DNA of 64,000 nt from Nonomuraea gerenzanensis (GTDB lineage Bacteria > Actinomycetota > Actinomycetes > Streptosporangiales > Streptosporangiaceae), in NCBI RefSeq assembly GCF_020215645.1, contig NZ_CP084058.1, forward strand, positions 10,168,001 through 10,232,000, written 5' to 3'. Shown here piece after piece: positions 1 to 9,095 of this stretch; the stretch's first letter is position 1, and every line of letters starts with the position of its first letter. Position numbers and translations under genes: made by a program. Under the pieces are notes generated by a model. The model was not told the origin of the DNA, did not search any database, and saw nothing but the letters and a program-made list of their open reading frames with translations.

Positions 1-902
1 ACCCCCGGCAGGAACACGAACCCCAACCACGGCACCCCCAGCAGCACGGCCAGCGGCAGCGACAGCCGCTCCCGCCCGCCGGGCGTGACGAACCGCCCGA
101 CCGTGAACTCCCCCACCGCCATCCCACCGGCGGCAGCCGCGAGCACCACCCCGGCCTGGCCCTGCCCGCCGAGGTAGGGCACCACCATGGCCTCGGCCCC
201 CGCCAGGCACACGCTCGGCAGCCACGCGGCCAGCAGCAGCCCGCGCACCTGGCCGTCGGCCAGCAGCCGCCGGTTCACCCGCAGGGTCTGCCGCACCGCG
301 CCCCGCTCCCCTGCGCCGCGCGCCCGCTGGTACGGCAGCCCGCACCGCAGCACCACGGCCCCCAGCACGGAGAGTCCCGCCGTGACCCCCAGCGCGCCCG
401 ACGCCCCCGCGAAGGCCAGGAACGCGCCCCCGACCGCGAGCCCCGCGATCTGCCCGCCGGCCGAGGCGACGTTGAGCACCGACCGCCCCAGCACGAACGC
501 GTCGCCGGGCAGCACCTCGGGCAGCATGGCCGCCCGCGCCGCGAAGAAGACCGGCGAGAGCACCCCCGTGCCCACGACCAGCGCCAGCATCGCCCACACC
601 GGCAGCCCCGCCCAGGCCAGCAACCCGCAGGTGACCGCCCTGAGCAGCTCCCCCGCCACCATCAGCGCCCGCGCGGGCATCCGGTCGGCCAGGGACAGCA
701 GGAACAGCCCGCCGAAGATGAACGGCAGCCACCCGGCCATGTACGCAGCGGCGGACAACCCGGGTGACCCGGTCCGCTCGTACACCAGGACCGACAGCGC
801 CAGCATCTTGACCGAGTCGCCGACGATCAGCAGCACGAAACCGGCGAACAGGACCCGGAACTCCTTGACGGCGAACACCTCGCCGAACGTCGCACCCTTC
901 AC
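1..902 (-). CDS. MFS transporter, N-terminal part (cut by window edge)
   Basis: About 300 residues of a major facilitator superfamily permease are visible; the C-terminal part lies beyond position 1. The GTG at 902 is chosen because it follows a GGAG-rich stretch and begins a continuous frame (VKEFRVLFAGFVLLIVGD) with alternating hydrophobic helices. After the second helix the loop LADRMPARALM resembles MFS motif A, the cytoplasmic loop 2-3 signature. The gene diverges from the ArsR/DUF5937 regulator at 968, and a 16-bp palindrome lies between them, so it is probably the regulator's target. In this family such pairs often form drug-efflux switches; the substrate cannot be read from sequence. 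Confidence 0.85.
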   Translation of the reverse strand, partial: MKGATFGEVFAVKEFRVLFAGFVLLIVGDSVKMLALSVLVYERTGSPGLSAAAYMAGWLPFIFGGLFLLSLADRMPARALMVAGELLRAVTCGLLAWAGLPVWAMLALVVGTGVLSPVFFAARAAMLPEVLPGDAFVLGRSVLNVASAGGQIAGLAVGGAFLAFAGASGALGVTAGLSVLGAVVLRCGLPYQRARGAGERGAVRQTLRVNRRLLADGQVRGLLLAAWLPSVCLAGAEAMVVPYLGGQGQAGVVLAAAAGGMAVGEFTVGRFVTPGGRERLSLPLAVLLGVPWLGFVFLPG

Positions 903-943
903 GTCCCCGATGCTCCGGCCACCCCTGCCGTCCGAGCGACTTC

Positions 944-959
944 TTCGGATATAACCGAA
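944..959. promoter_or_regulatory. 16-bp palindrome, probable ArsR operator
   Basis: The sequence TTCGGATATAACCGAA is a palindrome apart from one A/A pair on each side of the central TATA. It lies in the 65-bp gap between the divergent MFS gene (start 902) and the ArsR-type regulator (start 968), eight bases before the regulator start. ArsR proteins commonly bind such AT-centred palindromes, so autoregulation plus control of the transporter is the natural reading. Confidence 0.7.
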
Positions 960-967
960 AGGTGCTG

Positions 968-1936
968 GTGACGATCGAGGTCGTGCCGCAGGATCTGATG
1001 GCGAGCAGGTTCGCGATCTCCCCGCTGATCGAGACCATGCACGCGCAGTGGGTGCTGACGGGCCGCTACCGCGCGGGCGCCCACGGCGCGTGGGTGGCCC
1101 GGTGGCGCGAGACGCACAGGGAGCTGATGCGCCGGCACCCCGTGCTGCGCGCCGCCGGCGCGGTCAGCGGCAACAGGGGCGACGCGAACGTGGACTTCAT
1201 CGCGCCCCCGCCGACCACCGTGGACGTGCCGTTCGAGGCGGAGCTGGCGGCCATGCGGGCGACCCCGCCGGCGCAGGCGCGCGCGGAGATCGAGCGGGTG
1301 CTGGCCAAGCGGCCCCCGGTGGCCCGCTGGGTCAGGGAGCTGCTGCTGGGGCCCGGGGTGGTGACGCGGTTCGCGGACGCGTACGAGGCGCTGTGGACGG
1401 AGATCCTCGCCCACGACTGGCCGCGCTTCCGTGCGATCCTGCAGCGGGACGTGGCCTACCGGGCCGGGCGGCTGGCCGCCTACGGCTGGCAGGCGGCGCT
1501 GGAGGACCTCAGCCCGAACGTGCACTGGCGGGCGGGCGGCCGGATCGAGATCGAGATGAGCTCGTCGGGCGACCATCGGCTCGGCGGCAAGGGGCTGCTC
1601 TTCGTGCCCTCGGCGTTCATGGAGACCATCGGCACCTATCTGGAGGACGACTGGCCGTACGCGATGGTCTATCCCGCCAGGGGGATCGCGGCCGCGCCCG
1701 CCCCGCCACCGCGGGACCTGGCCTCGCTGATCGGGCGCAGCCGGGCGCGCATCCTGGCCGAGCTGTCGGAGCCCGCCAGCACCACCCAGCTCGCCGCCCT
1801 GCTCGGGCAGAGCGTGGGCACGGCGGGCGGGCACATCGCCGCGCTGCGCAGGACGGGCCTCATCGCGGGCACCCGCACGGGCCGCAGTGTGTTGTACGCG
1901 CGCACGCCTCTGGGTGATGCGTTGGTCAACGGCTAG
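968..1936 (+). CDS. ArsR-type regulator with DUF5937 N-terminal domain
   Basis: 322-residue transcriptional regulator. The first roughly 240 residues match the DUF5937 type found fused to winged helices in actinomycetes. The last 70 residues are an ArsR/HTH_20 winged helix: RARILAELSEPASTTQLAALL is followed by the recognition-helix stretch SVGTAGGHIAALRRTGLI and the wing TRTGRSVLYARTPLG. The GTG at 968 is preferred over the GTG at 962 because GAAAGG ends seven bases before it. It diverges from an MFS transporter across a palindromic operator, which suggests a repressor released by the transporter's substrate. The role of DUF5937 is unknown; it may bind the ligand. Confidence 0.85.
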   Translation: MTIEVVPQDLMASRFAISPLIETMHAQWVLTGRYRAGAHGAWVARWRETHRELMRRHPVLRAAGAVSGNRGDANVDFIAPPPTTVDVPFEAELAAMRATPPAQARAEIERVLAKRPPVARWVRELLLGPGVVTRFADAYEALWTEILAHDWPRFRAILQRDVAYRAGRLAAYGWQAALEDLSPNVHWRAGGRIEIEMSSSGDHRLGGKGLLFVPSAFMETIGTYLEDDWPYAMVYPARGIAAAPAPPPRDLASLIGRSRARILAELSEPASTTQLAALLGQSVGTAGGHIAALRRTGLIAGTRTGRSVLYARTPLGDALVNG

Positions 1937-1960
1937 CCTGTGCTCCGGTAAGCACAAAGC

Positions 1961-1996
1961 TATAGTGGTTGCGCATCAGTTCTGCAAATCTGTTCA
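1961..1996 (+). promoter_or_regulatory. sorC-type gene promoter (-10) with SorC site
   Basis: A -10 hexamer TATAGT lies at 1961-1966. Just after the expected transcription start, 1979-1996 read on the minus strand gives TGAACAGATTTGCAGAAC. This matches 13 of 18 positions of the sequence at 2984-3001 in front of the transport operon. Two matching sites, one before the regulator and one before its presumed target operon, are best explained as SorC-family operators with autoregulation. No convincing -35 is visible. Confidence 0.55.
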
Positions 1997-2020
1997 CGGA
2001 TCCCATCCAGGAGCGCGCGC

Positions 2021-2986
2021 ATGAATGCCGCCGACGCCGTCCCCGAGGCTCAGGCCAGGTTCCCCCACGAGCTGATGTACGCGGCGGCCCAGCAGTACTA
2101 CCTCGAGGACGCCACCCAGGGCGACATCGCCAAACGCCTCGGCGTCAGCAGGGCGACCGTGAGCCGGCTGCTGACCGAGGCGCGCAAGCAGGGCATCGTG
2201 GAGATCAAGGTGCACCGCCCGGCCGCGCTCGGCGACGGCCCGCTGGCCGCCGAGGTGGCGCAGGCGCTCGGCCTGGACCGCGTGCACCTGGTCCCCAAGG
2301 TCAGCGGCCCGGCGCTGGGCCCGTGGCTGGCCCCCGGGGTGGCCCGCGCGCTGGCCACCGCCGGCCTGGAGTCGGGCGACGTGGTGCTGGTCTCCTCCGG
2401 CACCACCGTGTACGAGTGCGCCCGCGAGGGCCTCGGCCACTACCCGGGCGTCACCATCGCCCCGGCCGTGGGCGGCCAGGAGGAGCCGCAGCCGTGGTTC
2501 CAGACCAACGAGACCACCCGCATCCTGGCGGAACGCATCGGCGGCGTGCCCGCCTACCTCTACGCGCCCGCGCTGCCGGGTCCCGAGCTGTTCTACTCGC
2601 TGCAGCACGAGCCCTCCGTGCGCCGGGTCATGGACCTGTGGGCGCACGCCAAGTGCGCCGTCGTGGGCGTCGGCTCACCCCCGCTGACCAGGCAGATGGT
2701 GCCCTCCCTGATGCCCCGCGACGCCGACGGCCTGCGCCAGGCGGTGGGCGACGTGTGCATGCGGATCTACGACCGCGACGGCGCCCCCGTCACGTATCCG
2801 GGCAGCGAGCGCCTGGTGGCCGCCAAGCCGGAGGAGCTGCGCCGCATCCCGCACACGATCGCCGTCGCGGTCGGCGCGGAGAAGGTGCTCTCGATCGTGG
2901 CAGGAGCCAAGGGCGGCTACTTCAACCAGCTCGTCACCGACACGCCGACGGCGGAGGGCCTCCTGGCAGCCGCTCACCAACTCTGA
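2021..2986 (+). CDS. SorC-family sugar-responsive transcriptional regulator
   Basis: 321 residues, the usual length of SorC/DeoR-type regulators. The N-terminal helix-turn-helix (about residues 25-60, GDIAKRLGVSRATVSRLLTEA) is followed by a sugar-phosphate-binding domain of the SorC type, including VVLVSSGTTVYECAREG and a C-terminal AVGAEKVLSIVAGAKGGYFN segment. AGGAG at 2009-2013 supports the ATG at 2021. It is transcribed in the same direction as the downstream xylose-type ABC transporter and two FGGY kinases, whose phosphorylated product is the likely effector. Homologues include EryD, LsrR and DeoR. Matching candidate operators lie before this gene and at its own 3' end. Confidence 0.9.
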   Translation: MNAADAVPEAQARFPHELMYAAAQQYYLEDATQGDIAKRLGVSRATVSRLLTEARKQGIVEIKVHRPAALGDGPLAAEVAQALGLDRVHLVPKVSGPALGPWLAPGVARALATAGLESGDVVLVSSGTTVYECAREGLGHYPGVTIAPAVGGQEEPQPWFQTNETTRILAERIGGVPAYLYAPALPGPELFYSLQHEPSVRRVMDLWAHAKCAVVGVGSPPLTRQMVPSLMPRDADGLRQAVGDVCMRIYDRDGAPVTYPGSERLVAAKPEELRRIPHTIAVAVGAEKVLSIVAGAKGGYFNQLVTDTPTAEGLLAAAHQL

Positions 2987-3026
2987 ACATTTTTGCTGGA
3001 CAAAGTTTCTGAACGCGCGCTAACGT
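2984..3026 (+). promoter_or_regulatory. Transport operon promoter with SorC-type site
   Basis: 2984-3001 reads TGAACATTTTTGCTGGAC, the second copy of the motif found inverted at 1979-1996. It starts on the stop codon of the SorC gene. It overlaps a -35-like TGGACA (2997-3002), which is followed after 18 bases by TAACGT (3021-3026), a fair TANNNT -10. A bound regulator would cover the -35 region. Confidence 0.5.
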
Positions 3027-3117
3027 GAGCCGCACCACAGGGTGTGCGCTCAAGTGAAGGCGTTCCCTGTGTCGGGGGCAGGTGCATCAGGACCCGGCGT
3101 AAGTGAGGAAACAACCC

Positions 3118-4206
3118 GTGAACAAAGCTCAGATGCGGACCTCCGCGTTCGCTGCGGCGGCAGTGCTCGCAGCCTCCATGCTGGCGGCCTGCGGCTCAGG
3201 CGGTGGCGGCGAGGCAGGCGGGGGCAGCGGTGGGGGCGACGTGCAGAACGCCAAGGTCGCCTTCCTCATGCCCGACCTGGCCTCGACCCGGTACGAGCTG
3301 CAGGACAAGCCTCTGTTCGAGGCCAGGATGAAGCAGCTCTGCCCGACCTGCGAGGTCATCTACCAGAACGCCGACTCCGACGCCGCCAAGCAGCAGCAAC
3401 AGGCCAACTCCGCGCTCGCCCAGGGCGTCAAGGCCATCGTGATCGACCCGGTCGACTCCGCCGCGGCGGCCACCATCGTCAAGTCCGCGCAGGCGCAGCA
3501 GGTGCCGATCATCGCCTACGACCGGCCGATCCCGGCCACCCCCGCCGACTACTACATCTCGTTCGACAACGAGAAGATCGGCTCCATGATCGCCCAGTCG
3601 CTGGTCGAGCACCTCAAGGAGAAGAAGGCCGAGGGCGGCATCCTCCAGGTCAACGGCTCGCCGACGGACGCCGCCGCGCAGCTCATCAAGAAGGGCATCC
3701 ACACCGCGGTGGACCCGAGCGGGTTCAAGCTGCTGGCCGAGTACGACACCCCCGACTGGCAGCCGGAGAAGGCGCAGACCTGGGTCAGCGGCCAGATCAC
3801 CCAGTTCAAGGACCAGATCGTCGGCGTGGTCGCCGCCAACGACGGCACCGGCGGCGGCGCGATCGCCGCGTTCAAGGCCGCGGGCGTGCAGGTGCCGCCG
3901 GTCACCGGCAACGACGCCGAGGTGGCCGCCGCCCAGCGCATCATCGCGGGCGACCAGTTCAACACGATCTCCAAGCCCATCAAGATCGTGGCCGAGGCGT
4001 CGGCCAACGTGGCCTGGGAGTTCATGCAGGGCAGGAAGCCCGCGGGCAAGACCCAGCTCTACGACACGCCGTCCGAGCTGTTCGTCCCCACGGTCGTGAC
4101 CACGGACAACATCAAGGAGGTGCTGTTCGACAGCGGCATCATGAAGGCCGCGGACGTCTGCACGGGCGAGTACGCCAAGGGCTGCGCGGAGCTCGGGATC
4201 CAGTGA
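3118..4206 (+). CDS. Sugar ABC transporter substrate-binding lipoprotein (XylF-like)
   Basis: 362-residue binding protein of the CUT2/XylF type, delivering a monosaccharide or polyol to the permease encoded two genes downstream. The signal peptide ends in a lipobox, SMLAAC, with the acylated cysteine at residue 25, followed by a Gly/Ser linker and a periplasmic-binding-protein type 1 fold (KVAFLMPDLASTRYELQDKP, VKAIVIDPVDSAAAATIV, IIAYDRPI). The GTG at 3118 follows GAGGAA at 3105-3110; an in-frame GTG at 3103 has no ribosome site. Its stop overlaps the ATPase start by one base. The ligand is not determined; the kinases downstream suggest an unphosphorylated sugar or sugar alcohol. Confidence 0.9.
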   Translation: MNKAQMRTSAFAAAAVLAASMLAACGSGGGGEAGGGSGGGDVQNAKVAFLMPDLASTRYELQDKPLFEARMKQLCPTCEVIYQNADSDAAKQQQQANSALAQGVKAIVIDPVDSAAAATIVKSAQAQQVPIIAYDRPIPATPADYYISFDNEKIGSMIAQSLVEHLKEKKAEGGILQVNGSPTDAAAQLIKKGIHTAVDPSGFKLLAEYDTPDWQPEKAQTWVSGQITQFKDQIVGVVAANDGTGGGAIAAFKAAGVQVPPVTGNDAEVAAAQRIIAGDQFNTISKPIKIVAEASANVAWEFMQGRKPAGKTQLYDTPSELFVPTVVTTDNIKEVLFDSGIMKAADVCTGEYAKGCAELGIQ

Positions 4207-4967
4207 TGAGCGTTCTGTCACTGCGCGGGATCAGCAAGACCTTCGGCGCCGTGGCCGCGCTCACCGACATCGAGCTCGACGTCGCCGCCGGCCAGGTCGT
4301 CGCCGTCGTGGGCGACAACGGCGCGGGCAAGTCGACGCTGGTCAAGATCCTGTCAGGGGTGCACCCGCCGGACGGCGGCACGATCACGTTCGAGGGCCGC
4401 GAGGTGGAGATCCCCACCCCGGCCGCCGCCCACAGGCTGGGCATCGCCACGGTCTTCCAGGACCTGGCGCTCTGCGAGAACCTCAACGTGATCCAGAACC
4501 TCTTCCTCGGCCAGGAGATCCGCCCGCTGCGCCTGAACGACGTGGCCATGGAGACCCGCTCGTGGGAGCTGCTCCGTCAGCTCTCCGCCAAGATCCCGAG
4601 CGTGCGGGTGCCGGTCGCGGCGCTGTCGGGCGGCCAGCGGCAGACGGTGGCCATCGCCAGGTCGCTGCTCGGCGACCCCAAGGTCATCATCCTGGACGAG
4701 CCCACCGCCGCCCTCGGCGTGGCGCAGACGGCCGAGGTGCTCAACCTGGTCGAGCGGCTGCGCGAGAACGGCCTGGGCGTCATCATGATCAGCCACAACA
4801 TGGCGGACGTGAAGGCCGTCGCCGACACCGTGGCGGTGCTGCGGCTCGGCCGCAACAACGGCGTCTTCGAGGTGGACAGCGTCTCCACCGAGGACATCAT
4901 CGCCGCCATCACCGGCGCCACCGACAACGTGGTGTCCCGGCGAGCGCAGAGGGGACAGCAGTCGTGA
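4206..4967 (+). CDS. Sugar ABC transporter ATP-binding protein (XylG-like, single domain)
   Basis: 253-residue ATPase with Walker A GDNGAGKST, the Q-loop in VFQDLAL, signature LSGGQRQ, Walker B VIILDEPTAAL and the switch histidine in MISHN. CUT2 importers often use a duplicated ATPase of about 500 residues; this is a single-domain form, as in the xylose systems of many actinomycetes, and probably works as a homodimer. The ATG at 4206 overlaps the TGA of the binding-protein gene, and its own TGA overlaps the permease GTG, indicating translational coupling. Confidence 0.92.
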   Translation: MSVLSLRGISKTFGAVAALTDIELDVAAGQVVAVVGDNGAGKSTLVKILSGVHPPDGGTITFEGREVEIPTPAAAHRLGIATVFQDLALCENLNVIQNLFLGQEIRPLRLNDVAMETRSWELLRQLSAKIPSVRVPVAALSGGQRQTVAIARSLLGDPKVIILDEPTAALGVAQTAEVLNLVERLRENGLGVIMISHNMADVKAVADTVAVLRLGRNNGVFEVDSVSTEDIIAAITGATDNVVSRRAQRGQQS

Positions 4968-6196
4968 CGACAATGGCGACCGACCGCCAGGACGAGCGGC
5001 TCCAGCACCGCGAAGGGCTGCGCGGCGCGCTGGCCGACGTGGTCGAGCGGGCCCGCGGCGGCGACCTGGGCGTGATCCCGGTCGTGGTGGGGCTCATCGT
5101 CATCTGGTCGGTGTTCCAGATCCTGAACCCGATCTTCCTGTCCAGCGCGAACCTGGTGAACCTCACCCTGGAGTCCGCCGCCGTCGGCGTCATCGCGCTC
5201 GGCATCGTGTGCGTGCTGCTGGTGGGTCAGATCGACCTGTCCGTCGGCTCGGTCAGCGGCCTGTCGGGCGCGGTGCTGGCGGTCCTGTTCGTCAGCGAGG
5301 GGCTGCCGGTCTGGCTGGCCGTCCTGGCCTCGGTGCTCATGGGCGCGGTCATCGGGTGGCTGTACGGGCAGCTGTTCAACCGGTTCGGCGTGCCGAGCTT
5401 CGTGATCACGCTGGCCGGGCTGCTCGCCTTCCTCGGGCTCCAGCTCTACGTGCTGGGCACCAAGGGCTCGATCAACCTGCCCTTCGACTCGGGGCTGGTG
5501 AACTTCGCCCAGCTCGACTTCGTACCGGCCTGGTTGTCCTACACCTTCGCCGTCGTCGCGGCCGTCTGGCTGTTCGTCAGCGGCTTCCTGCACGCGCGGG
5601 AGCGCCGCAAGGCCGGGCTGTCGGCCAGGAGCGTCTCCACGCTGGCCGTCAGGAGCGTGGCGCTGCTGGCGGTGCTGGCCTTCGTGGTCTGGTACCTCGG
5701 GCAGACGCGCGGCGTGGGCTGGATGTTCGTCTTCTTCGTGGCACTGGTGCTGATCATGCACTACCTGCTGTCGCGGACGAAGTGGGGCCGCGCCGTCTAC
5801 GCCGTGGGCGGCAACGTGGAGGCCGCGCGCCGGGCGGGCATCAACGTCAAGGCGATCTACACCTCCGTGTTCGTGCTCTGCTCGACGTTCGCGGCCGTCG
5901 GCGGCATCCTGGCCGCGGCCCGGCTGGCGGCGGCCAACCAGAGCAGCGGCTCGGGCGACGTCAACCTCAACGCCATCGCGGCGGCCGTCATCGGCGGCAC
6001 CAGCCTGTTCGGCGGGCGCGGCACGGCGTTCGGCGCGCTGCTCGGCATCATCGTCATCCAGTCCATCTCCAGCGGCCTGACGCTGCTCAACCTCGACTCC
6101 TCCATCCGGTTCGTGGTCACCGGGGCGGTGCTGCTGCTCGCCGTCATCGTCGACTCCGTGTCGCGCCGGTCCAGGACCTCCCACGGCAGGGCCTGA
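4964..6196 (+). CDS. Sugar ABC transporter permease (XylH-like)
   Basis: 410-residue inner-membrane permease of the BPD_transp_2 (CUT2) family with about ten hydrophobic helices. Characteristic stretches are VCVLLVGQIDLSVGSVSGL near residue 85, the RFGVPSFVITLAGLL helix and the cytoplasmic YAVGGNVEAARRAGINVK loop that contacts the ATPase. The GTG at 4964 is chosen because it overlaps the stop of the ATPase gene (coupled start); an ATG at 4973 is the alternative. The gene is followed by a one-base overlap with the first kinase, so transport and phosphorylation are made as one transcript. Confidence 0.9.
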   Translation: MTTMATDRQDERLQHREGLRGALADVVERARGGDLGVIPVVVGLIVIWSVFQILNPIFLSSANLVNLTLESAAVGVIALGIVCVLLVGQIDLSVGSVSGLSGAVLAVLFVSEGLPVWLAVLASVLMGAVIGWLYGQLFNRFGVPSFVITLAGLLAFLGLQLYVLGTKGSINLPFDSGLVNFAQLDFVPAWLSYTFAVVAAVWLFVSGFLHARERRKAGLSARSVSTLAVRSVALLAVLAFVVWYLGQTRGVGWMFVFFVALVLIMHYLLSRTKWGRAVYAVGGNVEAARRAGINVKAIYTSVFVLCSTFAAVGGILAAARLAAANQSSGSGDVNLNAIAAAVIGGTSLFGGRGTAFGALLGIIVIQSISSGLTLLNLDSSIRFVVTGAVLLLAVIVDSVSRRSRTSHGRA

Positions 6197-7671
6197 TGGC
6201 GATCATCTGCGTGGACGCGGGCACCACGGTCATCAAGGCCGTCGGGTACGGCTCCTCGGGCGCCGAGGTCGCCGTCTCCCGGCGTGAGACCGTCGTGTCC
6301 AGGCCCGCGCCCGGCCACGCCGAGCAGGACATGCACGCCGTCTGGGACGCGGTCGCGGCCACCGTGCGCGAGGTCGCGGCCCAGGTCGGCGGGGCCGACC
6401 TCGTGGCGGTCACGGCCCAGGGCGACGGCTGCTGGCTGGTGGACGCGGACGGCGAGCCGACCGGGCCCGCCATCCTCTGGAACGACGCCAGGGCCGCCGC
6501 CATCGTGGACCGGTGGACCCGCGACGGGCTGGCCGCCGAGGCGTTCCGGCGCAACGGCTCCTCCGCCGCGTCCGGGCTGCCGCACGCCATCCTCACCTGG
6601 CTGCGCGAGCACGGCCCCGGGCGGCTGGCCCGGTCCAGCGCCATGCTGACCTGCGGCGGGTGGATCTTCTCCCGGATGACCGGCGAGCTGGTCGCCGACG
6701 AGTCCGACGCCTCGGCGCCGTTCATGGACCTGCGGGCGCGGGCGTACGCGCCTGAGCTGCTGTCCCTGTTCGGGCTGGACTGGGCCGAGCGGCTGCTCCC
6801 CCAGATCCGCCCCTGCCCCGTCGCCGGGCTGAGCGACGGGGCCGCCGCCGCGCTCGGGCTGCCCGCCGGCACGCCCGTCGTGATGGCCCCGTACGACATC
6901 GCCTCGACCGCGCTGGGCGCGGGGGCGGTGGAGCCCGGGCAGGCGTGCGGCATCCTCGGCACGACCCTGTGCACCGAGGTCGTCGTCGGCTCCCCCGACC
7001 TGGAGGGCGAGCCGACCGGCATCACGATCGCGCTGCCCGGCGGCTACCTGCGGGCGTTCCCGACCTTCGCCGGGACCGAGGTGGTGCAGTGGACGTGCCG
7101 GCTGCTGGGGCTGTCGGCACCCCACGAGCTGGGCGAGCTGGCGATGCTGAGCCGGCCGGGGGCGGGCGGGCTGACGTTCCTGCCGTACCTGTCGCCGGCG
7201 GGCGAGCGGGCGCCGTTCTCCGACCCGCTGGCCAGGGGATCACTGCTGGGCATGTCGTTCGAGCACGACCGCTCGGACGTGGCCAGGGCGGCGCTCGAAG
7301 GGCTCACCATGGTCATCCGTGACTGCCTGGCGGCCACCGGCGCCGCGCCGACCGAGCTGCGCGTCTGCGGCGGCGGCTCGGCCAGCGCCACCTGGCTCGG
7401 GCTGATCGCCGACGTCACCGGGCTGCCCGTGCGGCGCTCGGCCGACGCCGAGGTGGGGGCGCGGGGGGCGTACCTGGTGGGGCTGGCCGCCACCGGCGCC
7501 GCGCCGTCCGTCGCCACGGCCGCCGCCGAGCACGTACGGCTGCGCGACGCCGTCGAGCCCGACCCCGGGCGCCGCGACCTCTACGACCGGCTCTTCGCCG
7601 ACTTCCTCGCCCTGCGCGGCGACACCGCGCGTACCTGGCCGCTGCTGGCCGACCTGCGGAGCCGTACATGA
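6196..7671 (+). CDS. FGGY-family carbohydrate kinase (first copy)
   Basis: 491 residues, typical of FGGY sugar kinases such as xylulokinase, which phosphorylate pentuloses or polyols with ATP. The N-terminal phosphate-1 loop is CVDAGTTVIKAV. WNDARAAAIVDRW carries the substrate-binding aspartate region, and ELRVCGGGSASATWLGLIADVTG is the C-terminal adenosine-binding FGGY segment. Start and stop are coupled to the permease and to the second kinase. Its exact substrate is not evident. The SorC regulator, CUT2 transporter and kinase combination recalls erythritol, pentulose and AI-2-type (Lsr) operons, but no matching isomerase or aldolase is present. Confidence 0.88.
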   Translation: MAIICVDAGTTVIKAVGYGSSGAEVAVSRRETVVSRPAPGHAEQDMHAVWDAVAATVREVAAQVGGADLVAVTAQGDGCWLVDADGEPTGPAILWNDARAAAIVDRWTRDGLAAEAFRRNGSSAASGLPHAILTWLREHGPGRLARSSAMLTCGGWIFSRMTGELVADESDASAPFMDLRARAYAPELLSLFGLDWAERLLPQIRPCPVAGLSDGAAAALGLPAGTPVVMAPYDIASTALGAGAVEPGQACGILGTTLCTEVVVGSPDLEGEPTGITIALPGGYLRAFPTFAGTEVVQWTCRLLGLSAPHELGELAMLSRPGAGGLTFLPYLSPAGERAPFSDPLARGSLLGMSFEHDRSDVARAALEGLTMVIRDCLAATGAAPTELRVCGGGSASATWLGLIADVTGLPVRRSADAEVGARGAYLVGLAATGAAPSVATAAAEHVRLRDAVEPDPGRRDLYDRLFADFLALRGDTARTWPLLADLRSRT

Positions 7672-9095
7672 GCGGGTGGATCGGCATCGACCTCGGGACG
7701 CAGAGCGTACGGGCGATGGCCGTCGCCGCGGACGGCCGGGTGCTCGGCACCGGCAGCCGCCCGCTGACCAGCCACCGCGACGGGCCCCGGCACGAGCAGG
7801 ACCCCGAGCAGTGGTGGCGCGAGCTGGCCGCCGCCACCCGCGAGGCCATGCGTTCCGTGGACGGGCCCGTCGAGGGCGTGGCGGTGGCCGCGACCTCTGG
7901 AACGATCCTGCTCACTGACCCCGCCGGCCGTCCCCTGACGCCCGCCCTCATGTACGACGACCGCCGCGCCGACGCCACCCTGGCCAACGAGGTGGGCGCG
8001 CAGGTGTGGGAGCGGCTCGGCTACCGGCGCATGCAGCCCAACTGGGCGCTGCCGAAGCTGCTGTGGCTGCTGCGCGACGCCCCCGCCGGCGTCCGGCTCG
8101 CCCACCAGAACGACTTCGTCAACCGGCGGCTGACCGGGCACCCGGTGGCCACCGACCTGAGCAACGCGCTCAAGACCGGCGTGGACCTCGTCGAGGAGCG
8201 CTGGCCGATGGACGTGTTCGACGCGCTGGGGGTGCCGGGCGAGCTTCTGCCCGAGGTGGTGCGGCCCGGCACGCGGCTCGGCGTGGTGTGCGCGGCGGCG
8301 GCCGAGGAGACCGGGATCCCCGCCGGCACGCCGGTGGTCGCCGGGAGCACCGACGGCTGCGCGGCCCAGCTCGGCGCCGGTGCCCTGCGGCCGGGGAGCT
8401 GGAACTCGGTGCTGGGCACGACGCTCGTGCTGAAGGGCGTGACCGAGCAGCTCATCCACGACCCGCTCGGGGTGGTGTACTCGCACCGGGCGCCGGACGG
8501 CTCGTGGCTGCCGGGCGGGGCCTCCAGCACGGGCGCGGGCGCGCTGACCCGCGACCTGCCGGGCCGCGACCTCGACGCGCTGAGCGCCGAGGCGGCGACC
8601 CGCACACCGGGCACTGAGTTCGCGGTCACCTATCCGCTCGTGTCGCGCGGCGAGCGCTTCCCCTTCGCCGCCCCCGACGCCGAGACCTTCACCCTCGGCG
8701 AGCCCGCCGACGACGTGGAGCGCTACGCCGCCATCCTGCTCGGGGCGGCGTTCGTCGAGCGCCTGTGCTTCGACTACCTCGACCTCCTCGGCGCCCCCGT
8801 GGACGGCGAGATCATCCTGACCGGCGGCGCGACGAGGAGCGCGTACTGGACCCGGCTCAGGGCCGACGTCCTGGAGCGACCTGTGACGCTGCGGGAGAAC
8901 GCCGAGCCCGCGCTGGGCATGGCCGTCCTGGCGGGCGGCGACCCGGCGAGCATGATCAGGACCAGGGCGGTCGTCGAGCCGTCCGGGGCCGACCTGCGCG
9001 AGCCGTACCTGCGTTTCGTCGCCGAGCTGGAACGGCGGGGCTGGCTCGACGCGACCGCCGCCGCACACGCCCGCGAGAGGACCACCACCCGATGA
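7668..9095 (+). CDS. FGGY-family carbohydrate kinase (second copy, ribulokinase-like)
   Basis: 475-residue FGGY kinase, only distantly like its neighbour at 6196. It begins [20 protein letters not shown] (phosphate-1 motif). It has [10 protein letters not shown] in the sugar-binding region, [15 protein letters not shown], and a C-terminal [22 protein letters not shown] nucleotide loop. The pattern is closest to the D-ribulokinase/SePSK-like branch as I know it, which is an inference from motif style. The start overlaps the previous stop by four bases. Two different FGGY kinases in one transcript suggest two substrates or two steps. Confidence 0.87.
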   Translation: MSGWIGIDLGTQSVRAMAVAADGRVLGTGSRPLTSHRDGPRHEQDPEQWWRELAAATREAMRSVDGPVEGVAVAATSGTILLTDPAGRPLTPALMYDDRRADATLANEVGAQVWERLGYRRMQPNWALPKLLWLLRDAPAGVRLAHQNDFVNRRLTGHPVATDLSNALKTGVDLVEERWPMDVFDALGVPGELLPEVVRPGTRLGVVCAAAAEETGIPAGTPVVAGSTDGCAAQLGAGALRPGSWNSVLGTTLVLKGVTEQLIHDPLGVVYSHRAPDGSWLPGGASSTGAGALTRDLPGRDLDALSAEAATRTPGTEFAVTYPLVSRGERFPFAAPDAETFTLGEPADDVERYAAILLGAAFVERLCFDYLDLLGAPVDGEIILTGGATRSAYWTRLRADVLERPVTLRENAEPALGMAVLAGGDPASMIRTRAVVEPSGADLREPYLRFVAELERRGWLDATAAAHARERTTTR

